Source: Neoechinorhynchus agilis (taxonomy: Eukaryota; Acanthocephala). From it: 64,000 nucleotides of DNA. The stretch spans positions 1,550,001 through 1,614,000 of the forward strand of contig CM121343.1 of assembly GCA_051530055.1 (NCBI GenBank). Reading direction: 5' to 3'. The notes beneath the pieces are model-generated. The model ran no database searches, was not told the DNA's origin, and saw nothing but the letters and a program-made list of their open reading frames with translations. The position numbers and the translations under genes were made by a program. The first letter of the stretch is position 1; every line of letters begins with the position of its first letter. Below, piece by piece: positions 37,957 through 49,584 of the stretch.

Positions 37957-38365
37957 AGGTGATTGGAGATGATGGACGCACAGAGAATGATACGACGTAC
38001 AAGGAAGGTTCGAACTATCTTTAGCGAGTTACGTACACTCGCTTACTGTGTCGTCCATCCTGGTTGCGCCAACATTATAACCAGTAAAAACGTGCTTTTA
38101 ATCAAAATTTTATTAAGGGGAATACGGAACGCTTTTTCCGTGATTCTGCCAAGTGCTATGTCATTTTTAACGATAAAATGCGCCAATAAGATCTTCCCCT
38201 TTTTTCTAAACTAGAATGTCCTTCGAGATGATAGAGTTTAAACTGAATAAAACAACGCACATTTAATATAAACATCATTAACACAATTTTGAAAAAATAG
38301 ATTATGATCTATATTTAAATTCACTGAGGGTCCTATTCTTTGGGCTTTAACTTTTGTCGACTAGA

Positions 38366-38436
38366 TGACGTGAAATATCGGGGAAATAGATCAATGATTT
38401 TAAATCCAGAGGAGTGGCAAAACTAACAAAAAAGAA
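38366..38436 (-). repeat. dispersed repeat D2, diverged copy
   Basis: On the + strand it reads gacgtgaaatatcggggaaa and then gaggagtggcaaaac, the complement of the D2 core at 19891-19996 with moderate divergence. Confidence 0.6.
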
Positions 38437-39153
38437 ACGCTTGTTTTAATTCATTGAACTAAAACTCGAGCTTAATTCCGCAAAAGAAATACGAGATGGA
38501 CGAAAAGAGCGATTAAAAATTAACTCGCTTCAATCTCTAAAACAGTTCTTAGAATCTTTGCTAGATTGTTGATATCATAGTATCTGCCCTTATGCTGTAT
38601 TCTCTTGTAAATTGAGTTTTTAACAAAAAAGAGAGGTGAACAATGAGGCTGTCTACATACCACAGCAGAAGTTGCAGTTGGTTGAAGGAATATTTCTATG
38701 CTCATTGTTCATTAGAAATCATGCTTTAACGTCAATATCGAAATTGACGGTATTGGCCGTCAACTAGGATCATAATCAAACACTGAATTACAATGCAATC
38801 GAAATGGAATCCTTTTGAGCCAGCGTACGGTTATTATTGGATCAACATGAGTGGCGGCATGAGCAATCCCAGGGATAAGTACACTAACAAAATAAGATAT
38901 TTTACCGGAATTTTTAGTCTTTGTTTATCCTTTTAAACACGCAAAATCGAATTCGGAACAAATGTTTGTATTAAAAAAGGTCGATTCCATTGGGTGGAAA
39001 TATTGGACTTCTTGCATGGATCATCATAGTGCAAATATAAAGCGTAATTTTGATTCCCGCTTTTTTGCAAAATATGATACCGGTAGATACGGTTAACGAT
39101 TTTCCATCTCATCTTTCTTAAACAATTGACAGGAATTCCCTAAAAATGCGTGC

Positions 39154-39260
39154 CGTGCAAAAGATACTTTTTTCTTGGTTTTGCCACTTCCAATTTAAAC
39201 TGACGAATTTATTGCCCCGATATTTCACGTCTTACGAAAAAGTCGGAATTATCTGACGTG
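39154..39260 (+). repeat. dispersed repeat D2, near-identical copy
   Basis: About 106 bp matching 19891-19996 with about 3 differences. Such identity between intergenic copies implies recent dispersal or conversion. Confidence 0.8.
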
Positions 39261-39413
39261 AAAAAGAATATGTCGAGAAATATCGGTGTTATGGATTAAA
39301 TCTGTCGCTTTAATCTTCGCCCATTACCGAAAATAGTAAACACGCCATTGATAAGACCAATCGCTATATCGGTAAAAATTGTAAATATGTTCATCATTTA
39401 CTTTTTTATAGCG

Positions 39414-39531
39414 AATTATAATAATTGATTTATTTGATAATTTTTTGTATTTTTCTCCAAAAACAATTGGCCGAAGAAAGCCTACGTGAAGGCCGAAAAT
39501 TATCAAATAAATCAATTATTATAATCGGTAA
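39414..39531. repeat. hairpin element H6
   Basis: Inverted arms of about 38 nt (ataattgatttatttgataa and its complement). The + strand spacer carries a diverged core, AACAATTGGCCGAAGAAAGCC, then GGCCGAAAA, and lacks the ACTTACAA block. Confidence 0.8.
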
Positions 39532-40094
39532 AAATATCCGCTCCTAATGCATCGTAGGGAGCATCTTTTACGGAAGAAAACCGTGATTCCGACGTGAGTT
39601 GATGAAAATAACGCACGACAAGCTGAGGAAAACAATGCGCCACAATAATGATATTAGGAAGCGAATTTAATCAGGCTCCTTACGCACTGTATCCACAAAG
39701 AGGAAAATTCTTTCGTATTGACAGTAGTCTACAAGAGAAAATAGCTCCCGGAATTGCGATCGATAATGGCTTAGATTTCTTATTCGTTTCCTATGGCTAA
39801 TCTGCCACCGTGGAGTTTCGTTCATCATTCGACAAAACCGAAAACGGTTTAATTGGTAAAAATTAAAAAGGGAGCTCAATCATAATTGGAAGGTTATTAT
39901 ATTTACTAATTTTACGTTCGTTCCCTTTATTACCATTTGAAGTGAAGTTATTTAGCCGCGTGGCTTACTTTTGTTTCTACATTCTTGTCAAACCTTGACC
40001 TCTCGATTTAGTGGTCTCTGAATCATCGATCAATGACTGAATTAAAATGTAGGCTAAATGCATATTATTAATATACACTCGATTCCGGTTGATC

Positions 40095-40500
40095 GGACAA
40101 CAGTGGAACATGATCGTTTTGATTCTAGCGACCGACCGCACCGATTATCCAGATTTGACTCTAGTTTTAAAGTCGAAGTGCTGAAATCGTAAAATTGGGA
40201 TTTAATCGCTCCAGATTTACGATTTCAACACTTGGGTTTTTAAACTGCACTCAAATTCCAGTAATCGGACCAGCCGCTTACTAGAATCAAAACAATCGCG
40301 CCCCACTGTGGTCCGATTGACCGGATTTGACTTTAGTTTTAAAAACCAAGCTTTGAAATCGTAAATCTGGTGCGATTCAATGGAAGGTTTACGATTTCAG
40401 CGCTTGTTGTTTAAAACTACAGTCAAATCCGGTTATTGGGACCGCAATGGGGCGCGATGGTTTTGATTCTAGTAATCGGCTGGTCCGATTGACCGGATTT
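40095..40500. repeat. two adjacent large palindromes upstream of mitoferrin
   Basis: Palindrome A (about 40117-40300) has arms of ~75 nt built from gttttgattctag, cgattatcc and gctgaaatcgtaaa with their complements. Palindrome B (about 40303-40462) repeats the same blocks (gaccggatttgactttag, gaaatcgtaaatc). A partial third copy follows (about 40455-40500). The period between homologous blocks is about 175 bp. This may be a foldback-type DNA element or tandem palindromic satellite. The final degenerate copy extends toward the mitoferrin ATG. Confidence 0.85.
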
Positions 40501-40591
40501 GAACGTATATTACGCTTATTTAAATACAGTTTTTTCGGTTCCTTAGAATTTGGTCCAAAAAACCTGCGGCTGGTACGATTAACCCATGATT

Positions 40592-40607
40592 TGACTTTAT
40601 TTCAGAA
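40592..40607 (+). promoter_or_regulatory. acceptor site 2 nt before the mitoferrin ATG (possible trans-splice site)
   Basis: tgactttatttcag|aa precedes the ATG at 40608. No donor exon is evident upstream. The same layout occurs before 42978 (tatttcag|aa), 4000 (ctttag|att), 36584 (ttgtag) and 60749 (ttttag|atagaa). The preceding gatttgactttat resembles the gatttgacttta of the palindromic repeat upstream, so the site may be repeat-derived. Confidence 0.5.
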
Positions 40608-42905
40608 ATGGCAACTTCTCATGTTTGTTCTCCGAATTCATCTTTTATCAATTCATCTCACATACCAGTTACTCCTGATTACGAATCGTTTCCAGCGGGT
40701 ACTAAATCGTGGGTTAATTGTACCGCCGGTGCTATAGCAGGCATCGGTGAGCACTGCCTTGTTTATCCGTTGGATTTCGCAAAGGTCGGTTTGTTTATTG
40801 CGATGTATCTTGTTGTTAGCTTTAGGTGACAGACTCGACTAATGATGCTAGGAAATAATAACCGTGCCAACAATATGAGAAAGGTTTTTAAAAGGGCGTT
40901 TAAGCATGAAGGATACTGTATGTGAATAGTTCTTATATTTGTCTAAGATGATGAGAACTATGCAATTAAGCCACTAAGGGGCGTTAGCCTTGTTTTCTGC
41001 ACTTCTGGACCTGCGCATGCTTTGTATTTCGGAGCCTATGAAGCAGTTAAAGCACAAATGCAATCTTATGGATCTTTAGGCCATGGTTGGTATATGAAAC
41101 CTTAAGAGCTCACGTAGTACTCATTAATTTTGTTCATTGTTTTGCAGGGATTCTTTAAACTGGGATCTGTAGCCCTTTCCCATGCTACCAAATTGGATCG
41201 TATCTTATCTTCTAAAAGTAGCTAAATTTGAGCGATTAGAAATATGTCGAAATTTTTCGTGCCGAATTCTAAATCGAGAAAAATGTAACGTTAATATGGT
41301 CAGATAATTATTATCTTGGCTCTACAGCCATGGTTAAGTATTTTATGCCGTTTAGAAAACAAAGTCGTTTTTTCTTAATTAAAATTGTATCATCAAACAT
41401 TAAGCACGTATGAATTTGCGTTAATATTTTGTCAATAGAGCACTGGGATTATCAATGCTTCTACCATCGGGTGTCGTTTAGGTGATAATGGACAAAAATA
41501 TCAAATAGTTTGCGGATTTCAGTTCTAAGGAAAACTTTTGTGCTTAGTTCGTGACAAATTGTTTGTCTCAAATGTAACCTCAATTCGATTATATTGCTTT
41601 AATCAAAAAACTAACCCGATAAGTATTTATTTGTACTTATGATGATTTCTAATTTTATGGGTTTACCTGTTAAGGATTCGGGGTGGAAAAACTACCAAAA
41701 TAAAGTATCTTTTCGCCCGATGACAATGATCCAAGACATATAACGATACTTTGATCTGCTGGTTTCATTTTAACCAAAATGATTAGACGTTACCGACTCT
41801 TACAAACATTGAAATTTTTCAAGTCACATTTGTTTAATATTTATTTAAGATTCTATTAATGCTGAATTTGAGAAAAAAAGAATACGTGGACACATATTAT
41901 TTTCAATGTTTCTGATTTCAAAGTGATTTTAATTCTTCAGAATAAAAGCTTTATCGAAAGTTATCAAATATTCTTTTGTTAAAATTTGAAAACGATTCTT
42001 CATTGCAAGTTCTCAGTTTATCCTCTATGTTTAATAGATCAAGTTGTTGACATTTCTGTGCATCTTTAATTTCATATCCATTAAAAGTTCCGATGGGAAC
42101 GGCGAGACATCTTTATCCTCCATTGCCTCGAGGATGCATCCAGCATTCCATTTCTGAATCGCTGATTCTCTGATGAAACCAAAACTTCTATGAAACTCGA
42201 TCTATTGGATTAGCAAGTATTTTTTTCGGATTTCATTGATTGGGCTCTCTCGAATGATTACTACGTGATGCCCATGAGTCCGTTGAGCGTTAATTTTTGT
42301 TTTAATTTAGCCACCGGGGCCGTTTGTGCTACACTTCTTCATGATGCAGTGATGGTTCCTAGTGATAGTGAGTGTATCTCAGTAGAGGCTCCTTCTACAC
42401 GTTAATCTCAACAGCCATTAAGCAGCGAATACAAGCGTCTCGCGGACAGAGCCTAACGATATTAAAGTGTTTTTCGAATGTTTTAAAGACTGAAGGCGTA
42501 TTTAGTCTCTACAGGAGCTATGCCACTCATGTATTGATGACCATTCCGTTTCAAGTGACGCATTTCGTCACATATGAAATTATCCAGGACGCGTTCAACC
42601 CCCACCGGGAATATCGGCCACTGGTACATGTAATCGGTGGCGGTGTAGCCGGGATGATGGGTGCTGCGATTACGAATCCGCTGGACGTGTGCAAGACTTT
42701 GATTAATACACAGCAAAGCGCGAACGGCGAGAAAGCTAGGAACTTGAGACAAGCTTTGACTTTAATTTTGAATTCTGGAGGTCCTGGAACCTTACTTCGA
42801 GGTGTTCATGCCAGGATGATCTTTGCTGCTCCTTCCGCCGCAATATCATGGAGTGTTTATGAGATGTTTAAGCATTTATTAGGTGGTAAAATAATCGCTC
42901 ATTAA
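40608..42905 (+). CDS. mitoferrin-like mitochondrial iron carrier (SLC25 family)
   Basis: Five exons join in frame: 40608-40784, 40833-40917, 40948-41085, 42311-42367, 42415-42905 (315 residues, normal for SLC25). All introns are GT-AG; the second is only 30 nt. Three carrier repeats are visible: VYPLDFAKTRLM, then SGPAHALYFGAYE; LLHDAVMVPSDTIKQRIQ; and TNPLDVCKTLINTQQ near the C-terminus. The GPAHALYF and LLHDA motifs are characteristic of mitoferrins, which move iron across the inner mitochondrial membrane for haem and Fe-S synthesis. The third intron (1.2 kb) holds dispersed repeat D4. The next gene starts 72 bp after the stop on the same strand, also behind an acceptor, which suggests an operon. 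Confidence 0.92.
41673..41714 (-). repeat. possible short copy of dispersed repeat D2
   Basis: attcggggtggaaaaactac, followed by caaaataaagtatc, resembles the complement of the central part of D2. It lies inside the third mitoferrin intron. Only about 40 bp align, so this is tentative. Confidence 0.4.
42101..42175 (+). repeat. dispersed repeat D4, copy 2
   Basis: acggcgagacatctttatcc, then tgcctcgaggatgcatccag; it matches 34293-34368. It is located in the third mitoferrin intron. Confidence 0.75.
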
Positions 42906-42977
42906 ACACCGAATGAAAAGGAGAACTAAATTCTAGTTTTTCGCACTTTTATCCGCTATGTATTGTATATTTCAGAA

Positions 42978-44533
42978 ATGGAATCTAATGAATCGGCGTT
43001 CTTGAATTCTGAAATTGTTCAATGGGTAAGTTGCGAATAAAGCTTAAGTAATGATGTGAATCTTTAGGCGCTTTCGACTGCAAAGGCATCTGAATCTCAA
43101 GTAAAAGACTGCTCCATCTTATTGTCATTAGCATGCGAGTTAAGTGGACAATACGACAAGTGTAAAATGAACACTGAGGATGAAGATATTCAATTAGTTC
43201 GGTTTAACAATCTTATGACGTGGGTTCAATGCATGAAAACTTTTATCGAGGTAAATGGAACACTTTTGAGTCTTTACATCAAATCTCCCTTTTTATGCTA
43301 GTTTGCAGGGAATCGTCTTACGAATTTAATTAAAGTCGCAAGTAAAAACTTGTTTTATACCGTCGAAAACCTGTATCGATTAAATGTGGATTTTATCTCT
43401 TTTATCCCTGTTTGATTATCTTCAATATACGCATTTGGTTTATTTTTCGCAATTCACAAACCTTTTCTACTAGATACAAATCAACGAATATATGGTTGGA
43501 CCGTTCCCTGATTTGCATTGTATTAGTGTAAATTATCCAGACGGTAAGGACTAACTTTTTGTTTTTGTCTGTAACTCTTTGGTGAAAAGATTTTAGTTTA
43601 TGTGAATATGCGGAATGCTTCTATATTTGTCTTTATGGTTTTGAATCTCAATCGCCGAACAGACCAATCCTAAAATGCTTGTTCGCATCAAAAATTGCAG
43701 GCGATCCTGACGGTTCAATTCTAGCGCTTTTAAATGAGCAGAATTTTTATCGGTATCAAGAGCTTATGTTGGAAAAGCATAGGCGAGCGAGAAATGCGTC
43801 TCATTCGGCACGAGCAATCCAGCAGATGGAATCTGAGATTGAAGAGAAGCAGAACGCTTTACTGAACTCTAGCATACAGATTGAAAAGTTGGAGGAAAAA
43901 TTAGCAAAGACTGAGTATGAATTAGTCGAGTTTGGTGATCAGACTGAGCGTCTACGACGACAGTCTGAGGAATTCGACGCGCTTAGCGAGAAAGTGAGCC
44001 TTTATGTGCCTGAAGTTTTGTTTTATTTACGCACTGTTTAATAGGCGGTAAAGGTCTACCATTTAGAGGCCAAATTATCTCGGCTGCAGAATCTTCTTGG
44101 TCAAAACGAGGAGTTAATGAAGCAAGTCAATGATCTAAAAGACAAAATTTCAATAAAAAGTCGTGAGAACGAGAATCTCAAAAGTCGTGTGACAGATTTA
44201 TTATCACATATAAAGTCAAGGTCGGCAACTGACGTGGAATGCGTTATTTTAAGGAAAAGAGTTGATAAGCTAGAGGCTGCATTGAAAGATAAATCACGTG
44301 CACTGGCCTTATTAGTTGATCAAAACCGTAGTTTAAATGTACAGCAGCAGCAGCAAAACCAAGGAAATAATCAATTTACGGATAATACTTCAATGCTTTA
44401 TATGAGCTTGGACGAGCAGGTCTGTGAATTGTCAATCTCACAAAAGAAGAAGTCGATGGATCACGACAAGTTCTACGCCCTTTCAAGCTCTACAACTGAT
44501 TCCAAAGTGTATGAGCAATTAGGATGTTTTTGA
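42978..44533 (+). CDS. coiled-coil protein with a possible Hook/NuMA-like N-terminal domain
   Basis: Exon 1 is 42978-43025 (MESNESAFLNSEIVQW) and exon 2 is 43068-43250 (DCSILLSLACELSGQYDKC, FNNLMTWVQCMKTFIE). Exon 3 probably starts at 43301 (FAGNRLTNLIKVASKN). A small exon lies at about 43475-43542 (INEYMVGPFPDLHC). Then come long coiled-coil exons, 43661-43994 and 44045-44533: LNEQNFYRYQELMLEKHRR, heptad-rich IEKLEEKLAKTEYELVE, and RVDKLEAALKDKSRALALL, ending after a short Gln run. A small helical domain followed by coiled coil recalls Hook and NuMA proteins, which link dynein to cargo or spindle poles. This assignment is weak. It follows mitoferrin after 72 bp with an acceptor 2 nt before its ATG. 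Some middle joints are unresolved. Confidence 0.6.
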
Positions 44534-44888
44534 CGCTGATTTCGGTATGTCTATAAAGTATCTTGTGTGTGTGCAAATGCATTCTTGAGCATGTTCACTC
44601 CTTTGACGTTTTTTATGGGTGTTTATGCGACAAATATTCTTTCTAATGGTGGGATCTTCTTTTCCACCTCCGTGCTTTGATAGTGACGTCTGTATCGCAG
44701 ACATAATCCGGTTTCTTATTATTTATATTCGACGGATGCGGTGGAGCGCTGGATACCAAAATTGTGAAAACACGAGAAGGCCGCACATATGAGCCGAATA
44801 CCTAATTGTGCATAGAAAAACACTCGTAATAACATAATCCGACCAACCGTAAGCGAGACAAACTGTTTACCCTGAAAAAAGATCATCA

Positions 44889-46592
44889 ATGACATCCATC
44901 AATTTCGATCGGCATTCCTCGACGTGCCGTCACTTGCTCAATGAATCTCTTCTGGCTACAATATTTTCCAGCCTGGACGTTAGCGACAGAATCATGTGCT
45001 CACAAGTGTGCTCCAGTTGGATGAGGGCTTGTGCTTGTGAACACGTATGGTATCGTTCTACTTTTCGATTACTGCATCCATCTGATGGAATCCTGTGCGT
45101 CATTGCTGCTAAAAATTACGGCCCGGATATTGTAGAAGCGCATTTTGAAGTGGATCAATCCTTTGACGATAACCGTAGATCCCTGTTTCGTATTTTAAGA
45201 ATTCTATCAAAAATTCCAAAATCACCCCTGTTGTCAATGTCAACAAATTTCGTTGGATCAAATCCTCTCTTTTATAAATCTACGAGATCACTTAAAGCTT
45301 TGTGTAAGTTCTTCGAAGGAGAAGAAAACACTTGGATAAGAAAAGGCCTCTTGTCGATCGATCTGGCCGGATACAATGTGCCCGTAAGTGATGCGGTAGT
45401 AGCAGCTATCGCGCTTAAACACCAAAATCTCGTTGCCATAGATTTAAAAGTTATATATTCTAAAATATCCTTTTTGGAATATATAACGTAACTGATGCTT
45501 CATTAGTAACGGGAGTTACGCCGGAATCCATTTCGATCCTTTTAAAATCATGTAGACGCTTGTGCTTAATTGCATTATCCAGGAAATCAATCTCAAATCA
45601 TGTCGTACGCGATTTGTGTGACAATAACCGAACTCCACTTCAATATCTGAAAATAGATTTCAAGCGAGACGAAAAATATTCGGAAGCTGTAAACCAATGG
45701 CCGCTGCTACTATCACACCATCCTGCACTTCGGATGTCGCTTAATTTTAATCCTAGCTGCCAAACGGATCGGATCGTTGAAAATCTTACTTATGGCCTTC
45801 CTGTATGTAAATGAACGCAACTTCTGACCGGCCCTTGATCCGCAGCATTTTCCTTTCAATGCTAGCTCTTCTTTTTCTCTAAAAGTATTTTTATAGCGAA
45901 CGAAACGGAGAAAATATCAAATTCAATATTAATTTCCGTCTAAATAAGATCCTCGATTCGCATACTTTCTCCATCTAGATTTGAACCACAATGGATTAAC
46001 TTTATATTCAATTTTAACACCCTCAGGTTTCCTAAAATTCATGAAACTACGGTTATTTTATTATATGACCAGTTCACGCTTCTTCCTAGTAGTCAATTTG
46101 CGAACTTATATAAGTATAGCTATTTGGAGGTGATGAATCAATTTCGGTAAAATTACTGCTCTCTGATAACATTTTGGGACACTTTTACAACTAAGCTAAT
46201 GCTGTGTATCATTTCTTGTGTGTATGATGTACTGCAATAAACGACTAAATTATCTTCGTTAGGTCATTCGGATTTCAATTGTGACCTCAAATCCGATGGA
46301 TACGGACATTAATATCATCGCATTAAATTACGGTCACTGTCTTGAAGAATTTGAGCTAAAAATCGATCATGCTGGTATTATGAGTGCCACAGCAAGTATA
46401 AATAAATCCATAGTGCGACTAGCACAATTATGTCACCAACTAAGCCTACTACGAATCTTTTTTGCACTGAAAAAATCGACCGTCGATTTTATTCTGAACA
46501 ATCTGCCTAAGGTCGCTGTAAACTACGACACAGTACTTTATCAGGAACAGCCGGAGTATCCCAAAATGAAATGTACATTCAAGAGTGTATAG
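44889..46592 (+). CDS. F-box protein with leucine-rich tail (FBXO33-like)
   Basis: The start at 44889 is followed by an F-box: LLNESLLATIFSSLDVSDRI, then CSQVCSSWMRACACEHVWYR. The middle (SLFRILRILSKIPKSPLL) and the repeat-like VTDASLVTGVTPESISILLK and RRLCLIALSRKSI resemble FBXO33/FBXO39-type proteins, substrate receptors of SCF ubiquitin ligases. A small exon lies at about 46029-46131 (FPKIHETTVILLYDQFTLLP) and a last one at 46263-46592, ending in a stop. Near 45470 the frame changes at a run of five T's (atcctttttgg). One extra T would make the two reading frames continuous without an intron, so this may be a homopolymer error rather than a broken gene. It starts 355 bp downstream of the coiled-coil gene on the same strand. 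Confidence 0.7.
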
Positions 46593-47384
46593 GTTTACAA
46601 CAAATAAAGGTGCTACTGTAGAGTTCACGAGGTATTTGAACCATTACAAAAAAATGGAATATTGTTTGCGGCAAACGATTTGCATTTATTTATTCAAAAC
46701 GAATCATGGCCACAAATTGCAGTTCGATAACTAAAATGAGACTTTTCGGAATTAAAATTCAATATTTTCTTTGAAAATTATGAGGATCCACTATACCTTT
46801 TAACACAATCAGAGCATATAATGGCATAAAATTGCGGCGCGGTTGACAAAATCAATAATAAAGAATAACTACGATTCTAAGAAACGCTCGCCGCAAGTAC
46901 TTATAGATCACAACAGCACTCGTAGTGTAAAGCATTTGTAGAGACAATCATGTCGTTCTAAATCCGTTACTATCTGAATCTGTTCGGGTTAATTCTGTAA
47001 CTTTGAGTCATATTCGTCGTAAGCAACCCCTAATAGTTTCATCGTTATCATGTAAATATACTCTTAAGCCGCGTGAATTATAATAGCAAAAGAAAATTAA
47101 GCTAAACGAAAAAAAATAACAACTGCAGCAGCTAAACTTGATTTCAATCCAACTAAGCCTAGCGAAGATCATTATAAGAAACAAGCCATAAAAATTGCAA
47201 CGTAAGGACCGTACACACTGAAGAATAACTTCAAAGCAATCCCGCTATAAGCACACGATTATGGTTAACCTTAAAACATCAGAACCAAGATATGTTCGTA
47301 AAGCAACGACACGAAGGTACTGAGAAACATGAGAACAATCATTACAGTAAGCGCATGTAAGCAACATAAATAAAAACCATATTT
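46593..47384. other. 3' flank of the F-box gene and diverged edge of the 444-bp repeat
   Basis: No gene is seen. From about 46880 the sequence becomes rich in gtaaagcaac/gaacaca-type words like those in the array that follows, suggesting decayed units. Confidence 0.45.
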
Positions 47385-49235
47385 GGAAAAGCATTAAGGT
47401 ACACGCGGAAACACTTTGATAGGTAAATCGAATTTAGGAAGTAAAGAACACAAAGTAACGAATAAGTATCAATATAGTAAAGAACGCTTGTAAAAATAAA
47501 CACGCATCAAACTAATAATCGCTAAGAGACGAATGTAATTAAAGGACAGGAACGCGCAGAGAAATATTGGAACGAATATCCCAGTATGCAAATGTATAGG
47601 AACATTGATCAAAACACAGCGAAACACTATTGTGAGGAAAGTGAATTAAGAACGCAAAGCAACGAATAAGCACAGATTCAGTTTTTAAAGACCGGCGAAA
47701 TGGGATAAGCGCAATAGTAATAATCGATAAGAAACGATTGTTAAGAAAAGGCAGGTACGCGCAGAGAAATATTACAAAAAATATTCTAGCATGAACATAG
47801 AATCAACACTAATCAAGTGAATATTTCGAAAAAACCACGAAGGCAAACCGGGAAACAATTTGATAGGTAAATAGAATTAAGGCAGTAAAGAACACAAAGT
47901 AACGAATAAGTATCAATATAGTAAAGAGCGCTTGTAAAAATAAACACGCATCAAACTAATTATCGCTAAGAGACGAATGTAAATAAAGGACAGGAACGCG
48001 CAGAGAAAAATTGGAACGGATATCCCAGTATGCAAAGGTATAGGGACATTGATCAAAACACTGCGAAACACTATTATGAGGAAAGTGAATTAAGAACGCA
48101 AAAAAACGAATAAGCACAGATTCAGTTTTTAAAGATCGGCGAAATGGGATAAGCGCAATAGTTATAATCGATAAGAAACGATTGTAAAGAAAAGGCAGGT
48201 ACGCGCAGAGAAATGTTACAACAAATATTCCAGTATGAACATAGAATCAACACTAATCAAGTGAATATTTCGAGAAAACAACTAAGGTAAACTGGGAAAC
48301 AATTTGAAAGGTAAATCGAATTTAGGAAGTAAAGAACACAAAGTAATGAATAAGTATCAATATAGTAAAGAACGCTTGTAAAAATAAACATGCATCAAAC
48401 TAATAATCGCTAAGAGACGAATGTAAATAAAGGACAGGAACGCGCAGGGAAATATTGGAACGGATATCCCAGTATGCAAATGTATAGGAACATTGATCAA
48501 AAAACTGCGAAACACTATTATGAGGAAAGTGAATTAAGAACGCAAAGCAACGAATAAGCACAGATTCAGTTTTTAAAGATCGGCGAAATGGGATAAGCGC
48601 AATAGTAATAATAGACAAGAAACGATTGTAACGAAAAGGCAGGAACGCGCAGAGAAATGTTACAACAAATATTTCAGTATGAACATAGAATCAACACTAA
48701 TCAAGTGAATATTTCGAGAAAACAACTAAGGTAAACTGGGAAACAATTTGAAAGGTAAATCGAATTTAGGAAGTAAAGAACACAAAGTAACGAATAAGTA
48801 TCAATATAGTAAAGAACGCTTGTAAAAATAAACACGCATCAAACTAATTATCGCTAAGAGACGAATGTAAATAAAGGACAGGAACGCGCAGAGAAATATT
48901 GGAACGGATATCCCAGTATGCAAAGGTATAGGAACATTGATCAAAAAACTGCGAAACACTATTATGAGGAAAGTGAATTAAGAACGCAAAAAAACGAATA
49001 AGCACAGATTCAGTTTTTAAAGATCGGAGAAATGGAATAAGCGCAATAGTAATAATCGACAAGAAACGATTGTAACGAAAAGGCAGGTACGCGCAGAGAA
49101 ATGTTACAACAAATATTTCAGTATGAACATAGAATCAACACTAATCAAGTTAATATTTCGAGAAAACAACTAAGGTAAACTGGGAAACAATTTGAAAGGT
49201 AAATCGAATTTAGGAAGTAAGGAGCGCCTCGGTAC
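47385..49235 (+). repeat. 444-bp tandem repeat, about 4 units, each of two ~222-bp half-units
   Basis: The word ggtaaatcgaattta (or a close variant) occurs at 47422, 47866, 48310, 48754 and about 49198, intervals of 444 bp. Within a unit, the segments with ggacaggaacgcgcagag and ggcaggtacgcgcagag are homologous halves about 220 bp apart. ORFs at 48400-48618 and 48844-49062 (-) are the same repeat translated and I do not call them genes. Confidence 0.9.
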
Positions 49236-49386
49236 GAAACGAATGTTAAGAAACGACAGTAACGCATTGATAAACTCTCGAGCAAACACAAGCCCATGGA
49301 AACAAACGGACACAGGAAAATTACCTATGAAAGATGCTGAAGGTTGTCGTTTGGTTTTTTCATCTGAATAGACATACGAAAGAATC

Positions 49387-49521
49387 AATTTCAATTAGCG
49401 ATATTCACTCAGAAATAGATTTATATTAAACTTACAAACAATCTGACTGAAGAAGGCCAACGAAAAAGCCGAAAATTTTCAATATAAATCTATTTCTTAG
49501 TGGATATCGCTAATTGAAATT
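49387..49521. repeat. hairpin element H9
   Basis: Inverted arms of about 41 nt (tcaattagcgatat..., agaaatagatttatatt and complements). The ~53-nt spacer has the full core on the + strand: ACTTACAAACAATCTGA, CTGAAGAAGGCC, an A-rich loop and GCCGAAAAT (49447-49474). Spacer and inner arm are close to H3, but the outer arm is unrelated. Confidence 0.88.
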
Positions 49522-49584
49522 GAAACAATAATGATTAATTTCTTTACAATACGAAAGAATTGTGGCGTGGTCGCTTCTTAAATG

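Larger units (their letters stand above)
37957..40090. other. gene-free region with dispersed repeats
   Basis: Contains D2 copies at 38366-38436 (-) and 39154-39260 (+) and hairpin H6 (39414-39531). A 47-codon ORF at 38792-38935 (MQSKWNPFEPAYGYYWINMS) looks protein-like but is isolated. No other gene is seen. Confidence 0.45.

Noticed and set aside
45488-45506. A 19-nt intron (gtaactgatgcttcattag) in the F-box gene
   Set aside because: The frame does not match after removal, and the segment itself encodes conserved-looking sequence (VTDASLV).
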